DNA from: Cognatazoarcus halotolerans
GTDB lineage: Bacteria > Pseudomonadota > Gammaproteobacteria > Burkholderiales > Rhodocyclaceae
Assembly (NCBI RefSeq): GCF_009800965.1
Contig: NZ_WUAF01000011.1
Location: forward strand, 124,001-188,000
DNA length: 64,000 bases
Reading direction: 5' to 3'
Part shown: in pieces, positions 8,425 through 17,215 of the stretch
Numbering within the stretch: the first letter of the stretch is position 1
Layout: each line of letters starts with the position of its first letter
Notes under the pieces: generated by a model
What the model was told of the DNA's origin: nothing
Databases searched by the model: none
The model's input: only the letters and a program-made list of their open reading frames with translations
Translations under genes and position numbers: made by a program

Positions 8425-8895
8425 ATGCAAAAGCAATTCATTTTTCTTGTTCTCGCGAGCTTTCTCGTTCCGCTTGCTTGTGCCGAGGATATCGGGTCGG
8501 TGAATACCGAGTGGAAGCTTACGGGGTCCCACAAGCTGGTCGTCGAGGTTATCGACGATCCGAAGGTCGATGGGGTGGCCTGCTATGTCGCCAAGCCGGA
8601 ACGCGGTGGGGTGGCCGGCGCGTTCGGCGTGGCGGAGGAAGTGTCGGACGTCTCGATCGCGTGCCGTCAGGTCGGGCCGATCCACTTCAAGGAGTCCGTA
8701 CCCCTCAAGGAGGACGCCTTCAGCGAGCGAAGGTCACTGATCTTCAAGACCTTGCATGTGGTCAGGATGGTCGATGTGGCGCGCAATACGCTGGTGTACC
8801 TGACCTATTCGGATCGCGTGATTTCGGGCAGCGCGAAGAATTCGGTGACCGCGGTGACGGTGGACAGGGCGATGCCGATTCCGGTCAAACGCTAG
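8425..8895 (+). CDS. creA: CreA family periplasmic protein
   Basis: 156 residues. A hydrophobic signal peptide (about residues 1-20, ending LACAEDIG) precedes the conserved CreA body, with VDGVACYVAKPERGG, VSIACRQVGPI and LVYLTYSDRVISGSAKNSVTAV. The two internal cysteines (CY and CR) probably pair after export. CreA is widespread in proteobacteria but its role is not established; despite the E. coli name, it is not a known part of CreBC signalling. It is followed by the convergent yitT-type gene. Confidence 0.9.
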   Translation: MQKQFIFLVLASFLVPLACAEDIGSVNTEWKLTGSHKLVVEVIDDPKVDGVACYVAKPERGGVAGAFGVAEEVSDVSIACRQVGPIHFKESVPLKEDAFSERRSLIFKTLHVVRMVDVARNTLVYLTYSDRVISGSAKNSVTAVTVDRAMPIPVKR

Positions 8896-8942
8896 TCCGA
8901 GTTGTTCGAGGGCGCGGTGGAGTCAACCAGCGCCCCCTCCCG

Positions 8943-9557
8943 CTACATGCCCATGTAGCGCCCCGGCCGGTGATTGACCGCGATCACGACGTTTACCGCG
9001 ATTGCGCCGAGCACTGAAATCAGGACTGCCTTGGGCGGCACCACGAAGATGGATAGACCGACGATGAGGCAGTCGGCGGCCATCTGTACCTTGCCAGCAC
9101 GCCATCCCCGGGTGCGCTGCAGGTGAATGGCCAGCACGCCGATGCCGCCGAGGCTGGCACGATGGCGTATCAGCATCAACAACCCGGTGCCCGCAAGCAG
9201 GCCTCCCATCACGGCTGCGAAGTAAGGGTCGATGGAGCCGATTTCGATGAGGCGCGGCAACCACTCGCTGTAGATCGACAGCAGCGCGACCGCGAGGAAG
9301 GTCTTGAAGGTGAATATCCAACCCAGGGCGCGGATCGCGAAGATGTAGAACGGAAGATTGACCACGAAGAAGACCGCTCCGAACGGAAACCCGCTCAGGT
9401 AATGAACCAGGAAAGCCAGACCGGCTGTGCCACCGGTGAACAGGCCGGCCTGGCGGAACAACACGACGGCCATCGCGACGAACAGGCTTCCGAACAGCAG
9501 GGCCTGGACGTCCTCGAGAAGAGAGTGCTCATCGTTGTGCGGAACAGCCTGGTTCAT
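8943..9557 (-). CDS. YitT family membrane protein
   Basis: About 204 residues with five to six predicted transmembrane helices, including ALLFGSLFVAMAVVLFRQAG, AGLAFLVHYLSGFPFGAVFF, KTFLAVALLSIYS and AVLISVLGAIAVNVVIAVNH. The motif AGLFTGGTAGLAFL is typical of YitT-like inner-membrane proteins. No transport substrate is established for the family. The frame could start further upstream at a TTG (9623); ATG 9557 gives a normal cytosolic N-terminus. It is divergent from the nitroreductase gene. Confidence 0.85.
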   Translation of the reverse strand: MNQAVPHNDEHSLLEDVQALLFGSLFVAMAVVLFRQAGLFTGGTAGLAFLVHYLSGFPFGAVFFVVNLPFYIFAIRALGWIFTFKTFLAVALLSIYSEWLPRLIEIGSIDPYFAAVMGGLLAGTGLLMLIRHRASLGGIGVLAIHLQRTRGWRAGKVQMAADCLIVGLSIFVVPPKAVLISVLGAIAVNVVIAVNHRPGRYMGM

Positions 9558-9723
9558 GGCAGCGATACTTTCTTGCTTCGGTCTGGGATTCTCGCCGATT
9601 TGCGCTTCGACGACGTGATGCAAAGTGAGGGACGGGTTCCTTCGGGCGGGTCGATCGGCGAGCGCGAAGACTCGTCGAGGTAGCCATCCCGGCTAGAATC
9701 GGGTCCTGTCCCCGGATAATTGC

Positions 9724-10560
9724 ATGGAAACACGCATGAGCAATCTTCAGAGTCTCTATCAAAGCCGCTATGGCGACGCCAACGCGCAATCTCCCACCGC
9801 GAACAATCCAATGATCGAACTGCTGCTGCGGCACCGTTCGGTGAGAGCCTATGCGCCTGACCGGGCTGTCAGTGACGATCAGCTCGAAGCGATCATTGCG
9901 GCCGCGCAATCCGCCGCGAGTTCATCGAATCTGCAGGCATGGAGCGTGGTGGCGGTTCGCGACGAGGCACGCAAGGCCCGTCTTGCAGCGCTCGCGGGCA
10001 ATCAGAAGCACATCGAAGATGCCCCGCTGCAACTCGTGTGGCTCGCCGATCTGGCGCGGCTGGAACACGTTGCGCAGTCCGTCAGCCGACCCTCCGCTGC
10101 GCTCGATTACACGGAAATGCTGATGGTCGGCGTCATCGATGCATCACTGGCCGCCCAGAACGCTGCCGTTGCCGCAGAGTCCTTGGGCCTCTCGCTGGTC
10201 TATATCGGCGGGATGCGCAACAAGCCCGAAGAAGTAGCCGAAGTGCTCGGGCTGCCACCGAGGGTGGTTGCCGTATTCGGCATGTGCATCGGGTACGAGG
10301 ATGATTCGAAACCGGCCAGCATCAAACCACGGCCCCCCCAACCGGTGGTTCTGCACCGCGAGACCTACGATCTGCCGGCGCAGGATGAGGGCATTGCCCG
10401 TTACAACGCCGCGATGGCGCGCTTTTACGAAGAGCAGGGCATGAATGTGCGGGGTAGTTGGGCTGATCACTCCGCCAAGCGCGTCGCCGGACCCGAGACT
10501 CTGTCCGGGCGCGACCGGCTGGTGGAAGCGCTTGCGAACCGCGGGTTTCCGCTCAAGTGA
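9724..10560 (+). CDS. NADPH-dependent nitroreductase, NfsA/FRP type
   Basis: 278 residues, FMN-dependent oxidoreductase of the NfsA-like branch. Visible: the FMN-binding RHRSVRAYAPDRAVSDDQLE, SAASSSNLQAWSVVAVRD for the second FMN contact, AAVAAESLGLSLVYIGGMRN, and a C-terminal basic segment with KPRPPQPVVLHRETY. The family reduces nitroaromatics, quinones or flavins with NADPH. A second ATG at 9736 also has a plausible ribosome site, so the first four residues are uncertain. The stop overlaps the slyX GTG start (gtga), so the two are likely cotranslated. Confidence 0.88.
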   Translation: METRMSNLQSLYQSRYGDANAQSPTANNPMIELLLRHRSVRAYAPDRAVSDDQLEAIIAAAQSAASSSNLQAWSVVAVRDEARKARLAALAGNQKHIEDAPLQLVWLADLARLEHVAQSVSRPSAALDYTEMLMVGVIDASLAAQNAAVAAESLGLSLVYIGGMRNKPEEVAEVLGLPPRVVAVFGMCIGYEDDSKPASIKPRPPQPVVLHRETYDLPAQDEGIARYNAAMARFYEEQGMNVRGSWADHSAKRVAGPETLSGRDRLVEALANRGFPLK

Positions 10561-10799
10561 GCGATCAGGACCCGGTGCATACCGACGCTGGGCAGCTGTC
10601 GCTGCGTATCGAGGCGCTCGAAGCCAAGCTGGTTTTCGCAGAGGACTTGCTCGAAACGCTGAATCTGACGGTGTATCGGCAGCAGCAGCATATCGAGCGT
10701 CTGCAAAAGCAGTTGGCGCGTTTGGCCGAGCAGGTCGCCGGGAACACAGGAGCAGGCGAGGCGCGCAACCTCAAGGACGAGATTCCGCCTCACTACTGA
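10557..10799 (+). CDS. slyX: SlyX family protein
   Basis: An 80-residue coiled-coil protein, with LSLRIEALEAKLVFAEDLLETLNLTVYRQQQHIERLQKQLARLAEQV forming heptads over about residues 13-60, then the short C-terminal tail ending PPHY, which is the family hallmark. Function is unknown. GTG 10557 overlaps the nitroreductase stop. The last 29 bases overlap the convergent gene at 10771. Confidence 0.88.
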   Translation: MSDQDPVHTDAGQLSLRIEALEAKLVFAEDLLETLNLTVYRQQQHIERLQKQLARLAEQVAGNTGAGEARNLKDEIPPHY

Positions 10800-11505
10800 T
10801 CGGAGGGGGCGCCTTTGCTTCTTCCACAGTATCGGCGGCGGGGGCGGCAGGGCCGGGCCCCCGCGCGAGCGGTGCCCGCAGGGCATCGAAGTCCCCCGGG
10901 GCGACATACTGCATCAACTCCTTGCCCTTTGGATCGACGATGATGTCCAGCCCCCTGGCGGGATAAAGCAGGTGTTCGGCGCCTTCGGGGCCCTGAATGC
11001 GCTCCCCGGGTTCGCCAAAGCGGGCGATGATGGTCTGCTCGTCGAGGTTGATCGATGGAATGAAGCCGATGGCGCGGATCTTGAGCTTCAAGGCCCTGTC
11101 GAGATCGTCCGGATGGAGCGCGGATTTACGGGTCGTGCTTTCCATGAACTCGGTTTTCGTGACACGTGACAGCATCGCTGAAAGTGTCGATTCGTCAATG
11201 GCTGCAGTGAGGACGAGTTTTCCGGTAACCATGCCGGCGGCAAAGGTGCCGTAGTAGGCTTCGAGCGAACCATGTTCCCCCGGTGCCGTGATCAGGGCAA
11301 TCTCGATGTCTTGCCCGAGCGCATGTCTGGCATCACCGAGTGTGCTTTCGCCAATCGTCAGCCCGAACACCCGGCTCTTGCCGCCGTCAGTCGTGGCGAT
11401 TTCCCATGGAGGCGTCGCAGTGACCGCACTGCCGCCCGGACTGAACACGAGTGGTGCGGCAAGCACTGCAATCGCGAGAAGAATGATGGCGAGGACGAGT
11501 TTCAT
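10771..11505 (-). CDS. Membrane-anchored or exported conserved protein, unknown function
   Basis: 244 residues. One N-terminal hydrophobic helix (KLVLAIILLAIAVLAAPLVF, about residues 2-21) acts as a signal anchor or signal peptide. The body has two similar-looking segments, FGLTIGESTLGDARHALG and TIIARFGEPGERIQGPEG, which recall the start of SmpA/BamE-like folds (a resemblance only). The C-terminus is Pro/Ala/Glu-rich. It lies downstream of tssL on the same strand, where some loci carry tssM, but it is far too small and shows no TssM feature. The ATG at 11505 is chosen because the hydrophobic helix begins there. Confidence 0.72.
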   Translation of the reverse strand: MKLVLAIILLAIAVLAAPLVFSPGGSAVTATPPWEIATTDGGKSRVFGLTIGESTLGDARHALGQDIEIALITAPGEHGSLEAYYGTFAAGMVTGKLVLTAAIDESTLSAMLSRVTKTEFMESTTRKSALHPDDLDRALKLKIRAIGFIPSINLDEQTIIARFGEPGERIQGPEGAEHLLYPARGLDIIVDPKGKELMQYVAPGDFDALRAPLARGPGPAAPAADTVEEAKAPPPISSEAESRP

Positions 11506-11611
11506 GAGGCGGCTACTGCCGGGCGCTGGCGAAGCCGGTATTGTGCAGTATCGCGGCCGATCAGGCACTCCACGCCCCGAGTCGGCGGTGCAAGACGGAT
11601 TTCCCGATGTT

Positions 11612-12376
11612 TCAGGGGAGGGTGATCACCAGCCGCGGTACTGCGGACGACTCGCTGATGATGCCTTGATAGACATCCAGACGCTCGAGGATCTCTGCGC
11701 TCAGTTGGGATCTCAGCCCGACGTATGCGCCGAGCGCCATCAGGGCGGTGAGCGCGCCGATTACCCACAAGGGTATCTCCCGCCTGAGGGTGTGGCTGGC
11801 GCGGTCCGGTAGCGCCCAATGCGGGGCGAAGCCGCGATGCTTGCCCTTCAGGTGCGCGATCTGTTCGCCCAGCTGGGCGGTCAGGTAACCCAGCTTTTCG
11901 GTACCCTCTAGCAGGTAGCGACCCTTGAATCCGAGCAGCAGACACATGTGGAAGACTTCCAGCACCTCGAGTCTTGCCGCTGCGTTACCGCGGAGCTGTT
12001 CGAGCTTGTCGAAGAATCTCTCCCCGGCGAGTACATCGCCAAACAGGGCCAACTGAAGCGGTTGCCGCTCCCATTCGCTGCGCACCGCGAAGGAGGAGCC
12101 GAGGACGACCTCGTCGACGGTGGCACAGAGTGCATATTTCGCGGCGTAGATGGCCTCCGGATCCGTACCCTGTCGCTTCGCGTCGCGCTCGAAGCCGTCG
12201 AGAAATTCGATGAAACGATTGGCGAGGCCTTCGGCGCCGGTGGGGGCGTGCCGGTTCTTGAGCAGGAATACCAGATAGAAGCCGTCGTAGAGCAGATCAA
12301 CGAGACTTGCGGTTTGCCGCGGCGCGTCGTCGGAACGTTGTGCGGAGGCTGCGAGCAGGGACGGGTTGGGGTTCAT
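11612..12376 (-). CDS. tssL: Type VI secretion membrane-complex protein TssL (DotU/IcmH)
   Basis: 254 residues. The large cytosolic DotU domain (about residues 20-185) includes LVDLLYDGFYLVFLLKN, KYALCATVDEVVLGSSFA and LLGFKGRYLLEGTEKLGYLTAQL. It is followed by one transmembrane helix, IPLWVIGALTALMALGAYVGL, near the C-terminus. TssL joins TssJ and TssM in the trans-envelope complex and contacts the baseplate. There is no OmpA-type peptidoglycan-binding extension, so anchoring must come from another protein. The start overlaps the tssK stop by four bases (ATGA). Confidence 0.95.
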   Translation of the reverse strand: MNPNPSLLAASAQRSDDAPRQTASLVDLLYDGFYLVFLLKNRHAPTGAEGLANRFIEFLDGFERDAKRQGTDPEAIYAAKYALCATVDEVVLGSSFAVRSEWERQPLQLALFGDVLAGERFFDKLEQLRGNAAARLEVLEVFHMCLLLGFKGRYLLEGTEKLGYLTAQLGEQIAHLKGKHRGFAPHWALPDRASHTLRREIPLWVIGALTALMALGAYVGLRSQLSAEILERLDVYQGIISESSAVPRLVITLP

Positions 12377-13713
12377 GCATTCACCGCGATGAGGTCGATA
12401 TTCAGGCCGTCGAACCCAGAAGGAGCGTGGATGTTGATGCTTTGCGCCTTGAGCATGCGCTCGTAAAGCGGGCCATGAGTGTCGAGCTCGAAGTAGCTCG
12501 CGCCGGGGCGAACCGGCACCGCAGCCGGCACCTGCGGAGAGTGGATGATCCTGACCCCGCTCATCGCGGAGAGGACGAGCTTCTCGACATCGTCTGGTGC
12601 GCCGACCTTGAGCCTTTGGGGAACCGCATCGATCAGCTCTGCGGCAGAGAGTCTGGCGGAGATACCGAGATAAAAACGGGTGTCCGCGTTGATCTTTTCC
12701 GAGTCAAGCCGGCCTGCGTGCAGACCCGGTTTGAGCTCATCCAGCGCAATGGCAAAGTAGCGTGTCGATATGACGGTTTCGAGCAGGTCCCGGATGATGA
12801 TGTCGAGATGATCGAACGCCGGGCCGGGTTCGCCGTGATCGTAGCTTGGCAGGGCGTCGAGCGTGTGGCGCTTGGAGAAGGTCATCAAGCCGCCGGCAAG
12901 TCGCAACATTTCCTGGAACAGCCGTTCGGGATGCAGCTGAGGATTGGCATGAAGATGGGCGAGGGCCGCCGAGCCCGCGCTGGCGGTATGCAGCAGCCAG
13001 AATGAGGCGATGTCGCCGGAGCGGAATTCGATAACGTGGCGAGCGGGTTCGCGGTGAAGACCGTAGAGCGCGTTCACCTTGGCCTGCAGCGCATCGAGCA
13101 GGCGCTGCAGACGGGACCGCAAGGCAGGGGAGGCGCCGATCGACAAACAGGGCGGTACGAAGTGGGGATCGAGCTCGTGGCTGCCCGAAACGGTACGTTG
13201 CAGTCTCAGCAGCGGTAGCCGGACGAAGGATTCAGCGGTCTGCGCGCGTATCCTCAGGCGGGCCTGCTTGCGCAATGTGATCAGCTCGGCCGGCGCTGCG
13301 TCGGAGAAGAGGTCGGTGCCTTCGGCAGTATCCGTGACGAAACGCGTCGTGCCGGCACCGTCGGGCGCCTCGCAGTTCTTTCCGAAGCTCTGGATCGGGC
13401 TGATGGTCAGGTCGACGATGCAATCTGCGTCGATGGCGCCGAGCGTCTCGAGGCGCAGGTCGGGCGGCAGCACGTCGGCGTCGGGCGCAAGATAGCGCTC
13501 GCCGTCGGGCATGCGGGCATCGATGCGATTGAGGCGCAGGATGCCGCTGCGGAGCGCATCGCGATCTATCTCAAGCTCGCTCACCCCGAAGCCGAAGGGC
13601 TGGGCGGCGAAGAGTAGCTCGCGTTGGCGTGCCTCGTGATAAGCGTCCTGTTGCTGAAAGTGCTGAGGCCGCAGGAAGAGGCCTTCGCCCCACAGGATCT
13701 TTGGGTGGCTCAT
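12373..13713 (-). CDS. tssK: Type VI secretion baseplate protein TssK
   Basis: 446 residues, the normal size. The N-terminal signature ILWGEGLFLRPQHFQQQD is diagnostic. TssK forms trimers linking the TssEFG baseplate wedges to the TssJLM membrane complex. The start ATG 13713 is inferred from the family N-terminus; the frame is open 42 codons further upstream but that stretch overlaps tssJ and is not conserved. Order tssJ-tssK-tssL, with short gap then overlap, indicates one operon. Confidence 0.96.
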   Translation of the reverse strand: MSHPKILWGEGLFLRPQHFQQQDAYHEARQRELLFAAQPFGFGVSELEIDRDALRSGILRLNRIDARMPDGERYLAPDADVLPPDLRLETLGAIDADCIVDLTISPIQSFGKNCEAPDGAGTTRFVTDTAEGTDLFSDAAPAELITLRKQARLRIRAQTAESFVRLPLLRLQRTVSGSHELDPHFVPPCLSIGASPALRSRLQRLLDALQAKVNALYGLHREPARHVIEFRSGDIASFWLLHTASAGSAALAHLHANPQLHPERLFQEMLRLAGGLMTFSKRHTLDALPSYDHGEPGPAFDHLDIIIRDLLETVISTRYFAIALDELKPGLHAGRLDSEKINADTRFYLGISARLSAAELIDAVPQRLKVGAPDDVEKLVLSAMSGVRIIHSPQVPAAVPVRPGASYFELDTHGPLYERMLKAQSINIHAPSGFDGLNIDLIAVNA

Positions 13714-13732
13714 GAGGAATTCATCCGGATAT

Positions 13733-14398
13733 TTACAGGGAACTGGATAGGGTGTGCGATTGCTTGTCCGGCATGGCGGCGCAGCGTATGCCGGCGAGAT
13801 TGATTGCATTCGTGCTCGCCTCGGCGCCGGTGAGTGCACCGGCGCCGACTGTCATTGCACAACGGTGAAAACCCAGTGCAATACCCGTGTCGGTGGACGT
13901 GCTGGCGTCGAACGAATAGCGCCAGCGTTTCGCCGCCGGTGCGCGAAACAGCGCGGCAACGGCAATGACGCGCGTGCCGGTGATCAGCGATTCGTCGAGA
14001 TCGAGACGTGCTCCGGGGGTAAGCATGACTTCGCGCACCGCGAGCAGATCCTCGCCAAGCGCTTCGCGCTCATGCTCGGGTTCGAGCAGGGCATCCGCCT
14101 TTACGGTCGAGAACGATTGCGCACTGCGCAGCTGATAGACCTTTACCAGCAGGGCGAGTGACTGGCCGTCGTCCGTGGTGTTGAGCGAGCGGGCCGCGTT
14201 CAGTGTGATTCGTATGCGGCGCTCCTGCGCTTCCCTTGAGGCGGGCTTGAGTCCGGCCGCTTCCATTCCGGTTCCGACCGCGGAGGCTGCGAGGCTGACG
14301 ATGCCCGCAGTCGAACAGGCGCTCAGAGCCAGACTGACAGTGATCGCAGCCCAGGATGCGCCGCACCGACGAACGGCCTTGTTTAGGGTGTGGTGCAT
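13733..14398 (-). CDS. tssJ: Type VI secretion outer-membrane lipoprotein TssJ
   Basis: About 221 residues. A signal peptide ends in the lipobox LSAC (SLALSACSTAG), and the body contains the TssJ pattern IRITLNAARSLNTTDDGQSLALLVKVYQLRS, then FSTVKADALLEPE and a C-terminal beta-rich stretch WRYSFDAS. TssJ anchors the TssLM complex to the outer membrane. The exact start is uncertain: ATG 14398 and a TTG at 14425 are both possible and neither has a strong ribosome site. First gene of the left-reading operon. Confidence 0.92.
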   Translation of the reverse strand: MHHTLNKAVRRCGASWAAITVSLALSACSTAGIVSLAASAVGTGMEAAGLKPASREAQERRIRITLNAARSLNTTDDGQSLALLVKVYQLRSAQSFSTVKADALLEPEHEREALGEDLLAVREVMLTPGARLDLDESLITGTRVIAVAALFRAPAAKRWRYSFDASTSTDTGIALGFHRCAMTVGAGALTGAEASTNAINLAGIRCAAMPDKQSHTLSSSL

Positions 14399-14425
14399 TG
14401 GTTTCGTGCGTTTCGAATCTTGCAA

Positions 14426-14479
14426 TTGTCATTAAATAAATACCAATGTACTATGCGCGGCAATCTTTTCCAATGACAA
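14426..14479. promoter_or_regulatory. Divergent T6SS control region with inverted repeat
   Basis: An AT-rich stretch between the divergent tssJ and TPR-lipoprotein genes. TTGTCATT (14426-14433) and AATGACAA (14472-14479) form a perfect inverted repeat with centres 46 bases apart; the first is followed by AAATAAATA and the second by ATAAATAA. This could be a shared regulator site for both operons. TACTAT at about 14449 could be a -10. Confidence 0.4.
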
Positions 14480-14512
14480 ATAAATAATCAGGCATGTATG
14501 GAGGTTGCGTAG

Positions 14513-15148
14513 GTGTTTGCGTCGAGAACCGTGCTGATGCTGCTAGTCGTTTCCTTGTTGTCCGCTTGCGCAACTGCCCCAAGGCAGCTTGACGACGTCC
14601 AGTTTGACGAGAAGCTGGTCGAGACCGACCTGAAGGTGGAGGCGCTTGGCAAGGCGGGCAAAATGGAGGAGGCAAGCGTTGCGCTGACGCGCCTGGCTGC
14701 CTTGAACACTGCCCGCAAGGAGCCATGGTCGCGGCTGGCGCGTATGCATTTCGAGAGCGGCAACTACGGTGCGGCAATCACCGCGGCCGATGAAGTCTTG
14801 CAGCGCGACTCTTCCGATCTCGCGGCGAAAAGTATTCGTGCGGTCAGCGGGCTGCGAGTGGCTGCTCGTTCGCTCGAAGACATCCAGAAAGACCAGACGC
14901 TCGCCGGAGCAGCCCGGCCCGATGCACAGAAGCTCGCCACCTTGTTGCGCGAAACGCTCGGTGAACCGGTGCTGGTGCCGCCGACCACGCCGGTGGTCGA
15001 ACCGCCGGAAGAGGTTCGCAGGCCAGTGCGCAAACGCCGTGTTCGACGCGTCCGAAATGTTTCGCCAGCGCCTGCGGCCGTTAGCGTCCCCGCAGCTCCC
15101 GCGCGAGCCGATGGCGCGAGTGCCAACCCCTTCGGTGCTCTGCAGTAA
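14513..15148 (+). CDS. T6SS-associated TPR lipoprotein
   Basis: 211 residues. The signal peptide ends in the lipobox LSAC (LLVVSLLSACATAP). Residues about 40-120 hold helix pairs of TPR type (MEEASVALTRLAALNTARKEPWSRLARMHFESGNYGAAITAADEVLQRD). The C-terminus is Pro/Arg/Ala-rich and probably disordered. TPR lipoproteins are often found just before tssB in betaproteobacterial T6SS loci; a structural or assembly role is inferred. GTG 14513 follows GGAGG by eight bases, which supports this start. Confidence 0.8.
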   Translation: MFASRTVLMLLVVSLLSACATAPRQLDDVQFDEKLVETDLKVEALGKAGKMEEASVALTRLAALNTARKEPWSRLARMHFESGNYGAAITAADEVLQRDSSDLAAKSIRAVSGLRVAARSLEDIQKDQTLAGAARPDAQKLATLLRETLGEPVLVPPTTPVVEPPEEVRRPVRKRRVRRVRNVSPAPAAVSVPAAPARADGASANPFGALQ

Positions 15149-15184
15149 GTCACCCTTCGTCCATCCCAGTTTCCGGAGAGTCTC

Positions 15185-15706
15185 GTGTCAAAGAAAGAAA
15201 GCGTTCAGAAACGACTGCAGCGGGTGCGGCCGCCGCGGGTACAACTCACCTATGACGTCGAGATTGGTGATGCAGTCGAGCAGAAGGAGTTGCCCTTCGT
15301 CGTCGGCGTCATAGGCGATTACGCGGGGCAAAGCCTCCAGCCGCAGGGCAAGGTCCGTGACCGCAAGTTTGTCAGTGTCGATCTCGACAACTTTGACGAT
15401 GTCATGGCAGGTGTGGCGCCGCGCGCCGCCTACCGCGTCAAGAACAGGTTGTCCGATCAAGGAGGGGAACTCGCGGTCGATCTCACCTTTGAATCCTTCG
15501 AGGATTTCCGGCCCGAAGCGGTGGTCGCGAGGGTGGAGCCGCTGCGAAAACTCATGGAAGCCCGTTCGCGCCTTGCCGATCTGCGCAACAAGCTTGCCGG
15601 CAATGAACGTCTCGAGGACTTGCTTGGCGAGGTGCTCCACAACACCGATGAGTTGGCTGCCCTGGGTCGGAGTCGGACTGACGGCGACCAGGAGGGCGGA
15701 CAATGA
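15185..15706 (+). CDS. tssB: T6SS contractile sheath small subunit TssB (VipA)
   Basis: 173 residues. The signature VQKRLQRVRPPRVQLTYDVEIGDAVEQKELPFVVGVIGDY is clear, and the C-terminal helix EPLRKLMEARSRLADLRNKL pairs with TssC. TssB and TssC polymerise into the sheath that contracts to propel the Hcp tube. GTG start with GGAGAG upstream. It overlaps tssC by four bases. Confidence 0.96.
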   Translation: MSKKESVQKRLQRVRPPRVQLTYDVEIGDAVEQKELPFVVGVIGDYAGQSLQPQGKVRDRKFVSVDLDNFDDVMAGVAPRAAYRVKNRLSDQGGELAVDLTFESFEDFRPEAVVARVEPLRKLMEARSRLADLRNKLAGNERLEDLLGEVLHNTDELAALGRSRTDGDQEGGQ

Positions 15707-17190
15707 GCGCGCAGCAGGCATTCCAGGACGAAGCGATCGAGGGGCTCGAGGGCGGCAGCCTGCTTGATCGCATCATTGGCGAAAGCCGTATTGCCCGCTC
15801 CCGAGTGGAGCACGAGCGGGCCCGCGACCTCATCGGCGAATTGGTCGATCAGGTCCTCGAGGGCGAACTCGTTCCCAGTGAAAACCTTTCGGCCAGTCTC
15901 GATGCACGTATTGCGGAACTCGATGCGCTGATCTCCGCGCAGCTCAGCGAAGTGATGCATGCTCCAGAATTCCAGCGTCTGGAGAGTGCGTGGACCGGGC
16001 TGCGCTACCTGTGTGCGCAGACGTCTACCGGTACGAATCTCAAGATCAAGCTGCTCAATGCCGGGAAGCGGGATCTGCTCAAGGACTTCAGGACGGCGAT
16101 CGACTTCGATCAGAGCGCACTCTTCAAGAAAGTCTACGAGGAAGAGTTCGGTACCTTCGGCGGGTCCCCGTTCGGGGCGCTGATCGGTGAATTCGAACTC
16201 ACCCGGCAGCCCGAGGACATGTATTTCGTCGAGCAGATGTCGCACATCGCGGCAGCGTCGCACGCGCCCTTCATCAGCAGTGCTTCACCCGAGCTTTTCG
16301 GCCTGGAGCGCTTCACCGAACTGGGGCGGCCGCGTGACCTGGCAAAGGTTTTCGATACCGTCGAATACGCCAAGTGGAAGTCCTTCCGCGAGTCGGAGGA
16401 TGCGCGCTACGTTGGTTTGGCGCTGCCGCGCTTCCTTGGGCGTCTGCCATACAACCCGCTCGATGGCATTACTGTCGAAGGTTTCAATTTTGTCGAAGAG
16501 GTCGACGGCAGCGATCACGACAAATATCTTTGGTGCAACGCGGCTTTTGCGTTTGGTGCGCGCTTGACGAGTGCATTCGAGCAATACGGCTGGTGTGCTG
16601 CGATCCGTGGCGTAGAGGGTGGTGGCCTGGTCGAGGACCTGCCAACCCACACGTTCCGCACCGACGATGGCGAAGTGGCGCTGAAGTGTCCGACAGAGGT
16701 GTCGGTCACCGATCGGCGCGAGAAGGAGTTGAGCGACCTCGGTTTCATCCCGCTCGTGCATTGCAAGAACACCGACTACGCGGCCTTTTTCGGCGCCCAA
16801 TCGGCGCAGAAGGCGCGGCGCTACGACAACGATGCGGCCAATGCCAATTCGGCGCTGTCGAGCCAGTTGCAGTACATCTTCGCGGTCTGCCGGATTGCGC
16901 ATTACATGAAAGCAATGATGCGCGACAAGGTCGGCAGCTTCGCGTCGGCGAGCAACGTAGAGCATTACCTGCAGCGCTGGGTGGACCAGTACGTCACCGC
17001 GGACGACTCGGCTTCGCAGGAGACAAAGGCGCAGTTTCCCTTGCGCGAAGCCTCGGTCGAGGTGTCCGAGGTGCCGGGCAGGCCGGGTGTCTATCGGGCG
17101 GTTTCGTTCATCCGGCCGCATTTCCAGCTCGACGAACTGTCGGTTTCGCTGCGGCTCGTCGCCGAGCTGCCGCACGGCAACAAGGCTTGA
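15703..17190 (+). CDS. tssC: T6SS contractile sheath large subunit TssC (VipB)
   Basis: 495 residues, typical length. Conserved sheath segments include LRYLCAQTSTGTNLKIKLLN, EEFGTFGGSPFGALIGEFE, LGRLPYNPLDG, CAAIRGVEGGGLVEDLPTH and, near the end, VYRAVSFIRPHFQLDELSVSLRLVAELP. It forms heterodimers with TssB in the sheath. The ATG overlaps the tssB stop (ATGA), consistent with translational coupling. Confidence 0.97.
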   Translation: MSAQQAFQDEAIEGLEGGSLLDRIIGESRIARSRVEHERARDLIGELVDQVLEGELVPSENLSASLDARIAELDALISAQLSEVMHAPEFQRLESAWTGLRYLCAQTSTGTNLKIKLLNAGKRDLLKDFRTAIDFDQSALFKKVYEEEFGTFGGSPFGALIGEFELTRQPEDMYFVEQMSHIAAASHAPFISSASPELFGLERFTELGRPRDLAKVFDTVEYAKWKSFRESEDARYVGLALPRFLGRLPYNPLDGITVEGFNFVEEVDGSDHDKYLWCNAAFAFGARLTSAFEQYGWCAAIRGVEGGGLVEDLPTHTFRTDDGEVALKCPTEVSVTDRREKELSDLGFIPLVHCKNTDYAAFFGAQSAQKARRYDNDAANANSALSSQLQYIFAVCRIAHYMKAMMRDKVGSFASASNVEHYLQRWVDQYVTADDSASQETKAQFPLREASVEVSEVPGRPGVYRAVSFIRPHFQLDELSVSLRLVAELPHGNKA

Positions 17191-17215
17191 TTGAATAACC
17201 AGGAGCACAAGCGCA

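Noticed and set aside
8905-8940. GC-rich hairpin between creA and the yitT-type gene as a terminator
   Set aside because: The arms pair imperfectly and no T-run follows on either strand, so I could not support a terminator call.
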